Positions 60,721 to 64,000 of a stretch of DNA of 64,000 nucleotides are shown in pieces. The first letter of the stretch is position 1. Every line of letters starts with the position of its first letter. The notes below the pieces were generated by a model that searched no databases, was not told the DNA's origin, and saw nothing but the letters and a program-made list of their open reading frames with translations. The stretch is from Streptomyces asoensis (lineage in GTDB: Bacteria > Actinomycetota > Actinomycetes > Streptomycetales > Streptomycetaceae), in NCBI RefSeq assembly GCF_016860545.1, contig NZ_BNEB01000001.1, positions 496,001-560,000 on the forward strand. Reading direction: 5' to 3'. The translations under genes were made by a program, and so were the position numbers.

Positions 60721-61986
60721 CTACGGCGCGAGGTCCTCCAGGGGGACGTGCGGGTCGGCCAGCGCCTCGGTGTTCACCGGGGTTCCGGCGCGGATGAGCT
60801 TTTGGACCGGCTCTGTGACGTCCCACACGTTCACGTTCATCCCGGCGAGCACGCGGCCCTCCTTCAGCCAGAACGCGACGAACTCGCGCTTGCCCGCGTC
60901 GCCCCGGATGACCACCTCGTCGTACGACCCCGGCGGCGCCCAGCCGCTGTACTCCATGCCCAGGTCGTACTGGTCGGAGAAGAAGTAGGGCACCCGGTCG
61001 TAGGTGACCTCCTTGCCGAGCATCGCCCGGGCGGCGGCCGGGCCGCCGTTCAGGGCGTTGGCCCAGTGCTCCACGCGCAGCCGGGTGTCGAAGAGGCCGT
61101 GCGGGAAGGACGCGACGTCGCCGACGGCGTGGATGTCGGGGTCGGAGGTGCGCAGCCGGGCGTCGACCGCGATCCCGCCGCCGTGCGCCCGGTCGGCGAG
61201 GGTGAGGCCCGCCGCCTCCGCGAGGCCCGTGCGGGGCGCCGCGCCGATCGCCGCGAGGACGTCGTGCGCGGGGTGTTCCTCGCCGTCGTCGGTGCGCACG
61301 GCGAGGACCATGCCGTCCTGGCCGACGATCTCGGTGAGCCGGGCGCCGAAGTGGAAGCGGACGCCGTGCTCGCGGTGCAGGTCGGCGAAGACGCTCCCGA
61401 GCTCCGGGCCGAGCACGCCGTGCAGCGGGGTGGGCTCCGGTTCGATGACGGTGACCTCGGCGCCGTACTCGCGGGCCGCCGCCGCGATCTCCAGGCCGAT
61501 CCAGCCGGCGCCGGCGATCACCAGGTGGCCGTTGTCGCGGCCGAGGGAGGCCAGGACGCCCTTGAGTCGCTCGGCGTGCGCGAGCCGGCGCAGGTGGTGG
61601 ACGCCGGCGAGGTCGGTGCCCGGGACGTCCAGCCGGCGCGGCTCGGCGCCGGTGGCGAGCAGCAGCTTGTCGTAGTGGGCGAGCGTGCCGTCGTCACCGA
61701 AGCGCACGGTCTTCGCGGTGCGGTCGATCGCGTCGACGGTCTGGCCCAGGTGCAGCTCGATGTCGTTCTGCGCGTACCAGGCCGGCTCGTGCACGAAGAC
61801 GCTGTCCCGGGTCTCCTTGCCGAGCAGGAACCCCTTGGAGAGCGGCGGCCGCTCGTAGGGGTGGTCGCGCTCGTCGCAGATCAGTATCACCCGGCCGGTG
61901 AAGCCCTCCGCCCGCAGCGTCTCGGCCGCCTTGGCGCCGGCCAGACCTCCTCCGACGATGACGAATGTCTGATCCGCGTCGACCAC
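60721..61986 (-). CDS. FAD/NAD(P)-dependent oxidoreductase, ferredoxin-reductase type
   Basis: 421 residues with two dinucleotide folds: TFVIVGGGLAGAKAAETLRAEG and HLVIAGAGWIGLEIAAAAREYGAEVTVIE, plus the FAD-binding IHAVGDVAS motif. The YERPPLSKGFLLG segment is characteristic of ferredoxin/rubredoxin/putidaredoxin reductases that serve P450 or dioxygenase systems. No ferredoxin gene is in the window, so the electron acceptor is unknown. GAGGAGG lies 6-7 bases before GTG 61986. Confidence 0.85.
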   Translation of the reverse strand: MVDADQTFVIVGGGLAGAKAAETLRAEGFTGRVILICDERDHPYERPPLSKGFLLGKETRDSVFVHEPAWYAQNDIELHLGQTVDAIDRTAKTVRFGDDGTLAHYDKLLLATGAEPRRLDVPGTDLAGVHHLRRLAHAERLKGVLASLGRDNGHLVIAGAGWIGLEIAAAAREYGAEVTVIEPEPTPLHGVLGPELGSVFADLHREHGVRFHFGARLTEIVGQDGMVLAVRTDDGEEHPAHDVLAAIGAAPRTGLAEAAGLTLADRAHGGGIAVDARLRTSDPDIHAVGDVASFPHGLFDTRLRVEHWANALNGGPAAARAMLGKEVTYDRVPYFFSDQYDLGMEYSGWAPPGSYDEVVIRGDAGKREFVAFWLKEGRVLAGMNVNVWDVTEPVQKLIRAGTPVNTEALADPHVPLEDLAP

Positions 61987-62120
61987 GTGATGCCTCCTCG
62001 TAAGGGTGCCGCCACATGCGAGCGTCCCGCACGCAGCGTGATGGGGGAAGGGGGACGTGCCCGATCAGGGCACGCTGGGTCACGTTCGGGCCCCGTTCGG
62101 GCGCACCCGGTCCGCAGTTG

Positions 62121-63437
62121 TCAGGGTCTCGTCTGCCCCGTCAGCCGTCCGTGAAGCGAGCGCGCCGAGGCGTCGGTGAGCGAGGCGATCTGGTCGACGA
62201 CGACGCGCTTACGGGCCCGGTCGTCGGACGCCTGCTCGAACAGGGCCCTGAACTGGGGGTCCAGGCCCTCGGGGGCGCGGGCGGTCAGCGCCTGCGCGAG
62301 TTCGGTGATGACGACGCGCTGGTCGGCGCGCAGGAGTTCCTGCTCGGCACGCTGCATGACGTACCGGTCGGCGACCGCCTTGAGGACCGCGCACTCCAGT
62401 CGCGCCTCGCGCGGCACGACGAGTTCGGCGTCGTAGCGCGTGAGGCTCCCGGCCGCCGTCCCGGTGCCCGGACGGCCCGGCGGGTACCCCCACCGCGCGC
62501 GGGTCGCGCCCTCGGCGGCCAGGCAGAAGCGGCCGATGAGCTGGCTGGTGGCGTCCTTCAGTCGGGCCTGGGCGGCCGCCGTGCCGTCGTAGCCGTGCGG
62601 CCACCACTCCTGGTCCTGGAGGCGGTCGAGGGCGGCGGCGAGTTCGGCCGGATCCGTATCCGCCGGGACGTAGCGGCCGACGGCGACCCGGAAGATCTCC
62701 CTGCGTTCCGGTCCGGCGTGCAGGCTCGCGGGGTCGATGTGGCCGGCGTGCAGGCCGTCCTCCACGTCGTGGACCGAGTACGCCACGTCGTCCGCCCAGT
62801 CCATGACCTGGGCCTCGAAGCAGGTGCGCGTGCCGGGGGCGTCCGCGCGGATCCAGTCGAAGACGGGCCGGTCGTCGTCGTAGACGCCGAACTTGGCGGA
62901 CGCCGGGTCGGTGGGGTGGGCGCCCCTGGGCCAGGGGTACTTGGTGGCGGCGTCGAGGGTGGCGCGGGTGAGGTTGAGGCCCACGGAGCCCTCGGCGGTG
63001 AACCGCTTGGGTTCGATGCGGGTGAGGAGCCGCAGCGACTGGGCGTTGCCCTCGAAGCCGCCGCAGTCCCGAGCGAACTCGTTCAGCGCCTGTTCGCCGT
63101 TGTGGCCGAACGGGGGGTGCCCGAGGTCGTGGGAGAGACAGGCCGCCTCGACCAGGTCGGGATCGCAGCCGAGGGCCGCGCCGAGTTCGCGGCCCACCTG
63201 GGCGCACTCCAGGGAGTGGGTGAGGCGGGTGCGCGGGGTGGCGTCCCACGCGTCCGTGCGGGTGCCCGGCGTCACCACCTGCGTCTTGCCGGAGAGCCTT
63301 CTCAGGGCCGAGGAGTGCAGGATCCGGGCACGGTCACGTTGGAAGGCGGTCCGGCCGGGTCGTTTGTCCGGTTCGGGCGCCCAGCGGGCGACCGACGTCG
63401 GGTCGTAGGCGGTCTCGAGGTGTGCGGTGCCTTCCAT
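62121..63437 (-). CDS. dgt: Deoxyguanosinetriphosphate triphosphohydrolase-like protein
   Basis: 438 residues with an HD-domain dGTPase pattern: [16 protein letters not shown], the metal-binding [18 protein letters not shown] with the His-Asp pair, and [22 protein letters not shown]. It hydrolyses dGTP or dNTPs to nucleoside and triphosphate. TACTGT is found six bases before ATG 63437, so a leaderless transcript is likely, as for dnaG. Confidence 0.9.
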   Translation of the reverse strand: MEGTAHLETAYDPTSVARWAPEPDKRPGRTAFQRDRARILHSSALRRLSGKTQVVTPGTRTDAWDATPRTRLTHSLECAQVGRELGAALGCDPDLVEAACLSHDLGHPPFGHNGEQALNEFARDCGGFEGNAQSLRLLTRIEPKRFTAEGSVGLNLTRATLDAATKYPWPRGAHPTDPASAKFGVYDDDRPVFDWIRADAPGTRTCFEAQVMDWADDVAYSVHDVEDGLHAGHIDPASLHAGPERREIFRVAVGRYVPADTDPAELAAALDRLQDQEWWPHGYDGTAAAQARLKDATSQLIGRFCLAAEGATRARWGYPPGRPGTGTAAGSLTRYDAELVVPREARLECAVLKAVADRYVMQRAEQELLRADQRVVITELAQALTARAPEGLDPQFRALFEQASDDRARKRVVVDQIASLTDASARSLHGRLTGQTRP

Positions 63438-63538
63438 GGGTCGACAGTAAGCGGCGGCGGTGACAATCGGGCGCTGCCGGGCGTCCGGCAGGCCGCCGCG
63501 TCCGGCCCGGCACCCCGTCGGCCGCCGGGCGGGCCGGG

Positions 63539-64000
63539 TCAGGCCGCGTGGACGGAGCCGCCGGGCTGCCGGGCCTGGTCGTAGCGGTGCAGGAGCAGCG
63601 CCGCCATCGCCGGGTGGGTGCCCAGGGGCTCGGCGGCGATCCCGGGGGCCGCTGCCGCGGACTCGGTGGCGAACCGTCCCGGGGCCGTGAAGCAGGAGGC
63701 GAGCGCGACCCGGTCGCGGCCCTGCGCGGCCAGGGCCCGCAGCGCCGCCGGTACGGTCGGGGCGGCCGTGGAGGCGTACGCGGGGACCACCGGGACGCCC
63801 AGGCGCCGTGCCAGGAGAGCCGCGGTACGGCGGGTGTCCACGGCCGAGTCGGGGTCGCGGGAGCCCGCCGCCGCGAGGACGACCGCGCTCCTGCGGCGCT
63901 CCTCCTCCGTCGTCGCGGCACGCCAGCCCGCCTCGGTGAGACGGGCGTGCAGGGCCTCCGCGAGCAGCGGGTGCGGGCCGAGCGGTGCGGCCACGCGCGT
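63539..64000 (-). CDS. CbiX/sirohydrochlorin chelatase-type protein, C-terminal part (cut by edge)
   Basis: The frame is open past the right edge, so only about 150 residues are seen. [40 protein letters not shown] matches the second repeat of sirohydrochlorin (cobalto/ferro)chelatases, with the strand-turn AAGSRDP at the start. The catalytic first repeat, with its His, would lie upstream outside the window. It would insert metal into sirohydrochlorin on the way to siroheme or cobalamin. Confidence 0.7.
   Translation of the reverse strand, partial: TRVAAPLGPHPLLAEALHARLTEAGWRAATTEEERRRSAVVLAAAGSRDPDSAVDTRRTAALLARRLGVPVVPAYASTAAPTVPAALRALAAQGRDRVALASCFTAPGRFATESAAAAPGIAAEPLGTHPAMAALLLHRYDQARQPGGSVHAA

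Overview
The window is high-GC actinobacterial DNA that I read as a Streptomyces chromosome. The reasons are extreme third-position GC, frequent GTG/TTG starts, an HrdA-type group-2 sigma factor next to dnaG and dgt, an Mbl-type MreB paralogue, and SAV_2336-type and VMAP-type proteins. All assignments come from reading motifs and order; no database search was possible.

Regions. (1) 1-5.0 kb: the 3' part of a three-gene VMAP / MoxR / SAV_2336-type operon resembling the NTP-dependent vWA-MoxR 'ternary' conflict systems, ending in a protein with a degenerate HAD domain. (2) 5.0-6.5 kb: a 20-bp tandem repeat and the actin homologue mbl, whose ATPase motifs are degenerate. (3) 6.5-27.3 kb: a 17-gene NRPS/polyketide cluster in three transcription units, bounded by hairpins. 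Its content and order match what I recall of the maremycin/FR900452 (mar) cluster: a TDO-superfamily heme enzyme, a methyltransferase, and an aminotransferase / cupin / C-methyltransferase trio that makes beta-methyltryptophan. It also has free carrier proteins, a C-A-T NRPS with an acyltransferase-like tail, and a Cys-type adenylation domain with an embedded methyltransferase. Ketosynthases, a half-ketosynthase, an acyl-adenylating enzyme, a thioesterase, an oxidoreductase and a SnoaL-like protein would build a short polyketide part, probably the cyclopentenone. Counting genes from the left as A to Q puts the characterised mar functions at E, F, G, H, I and Q. No regulator, transporter or resistance gene lies inside it. 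(4) 27.3-36.4 kb: secreted M28 peptidase, secreted GH5 hydrolase behind two LacI-type operators, a minisatellite-like repeat region, NAD-dependent DNA ligase, two flavoenzymes and a LacI regulator. (5) 36.7-43 kb: a fructose-type (FrcBCA-like) ABC importer with PfkB kinase and LacI repressor, plus a small ABM-fold protein. Two pairs of 14-bp palindromes, each pair spaced 16 bp, link these genes into one regulon. (6) 42.9-51 kb: a patchwork with four gene remnants (AsnC, carboxymuconolactone decarboxylase, ABC ATPase, LuxR response regulator). They lie among an amphi-Trp protein, a quinone reductase, an old yellow enzyme, a two-component system, a methyltransferase and a DedA protein. (7) 50.8-64 kb: tRNA-Met, two identical tRNA-Asn, a YtxH-like protein, an FGGY kinase, a heterodimeric ABC exporter, hrdA, dnaG, a flavoprotein reductase, dgt and a CbiX-type protein cut by the window edge. 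This last block looks like conserved core.

How the cluster may work (family knowledge plus inference): tryptophan is deaminated, C-methylated and re-aminated by MarG/I with MarH setting stereochemistry. The indole is N-methylated and oxidised to an oxindole by MarF/E. MarM condenses this residue with S-methylcysteine made by MarQ, and the ketosynthase set extends the product toward the cyclopentenone.
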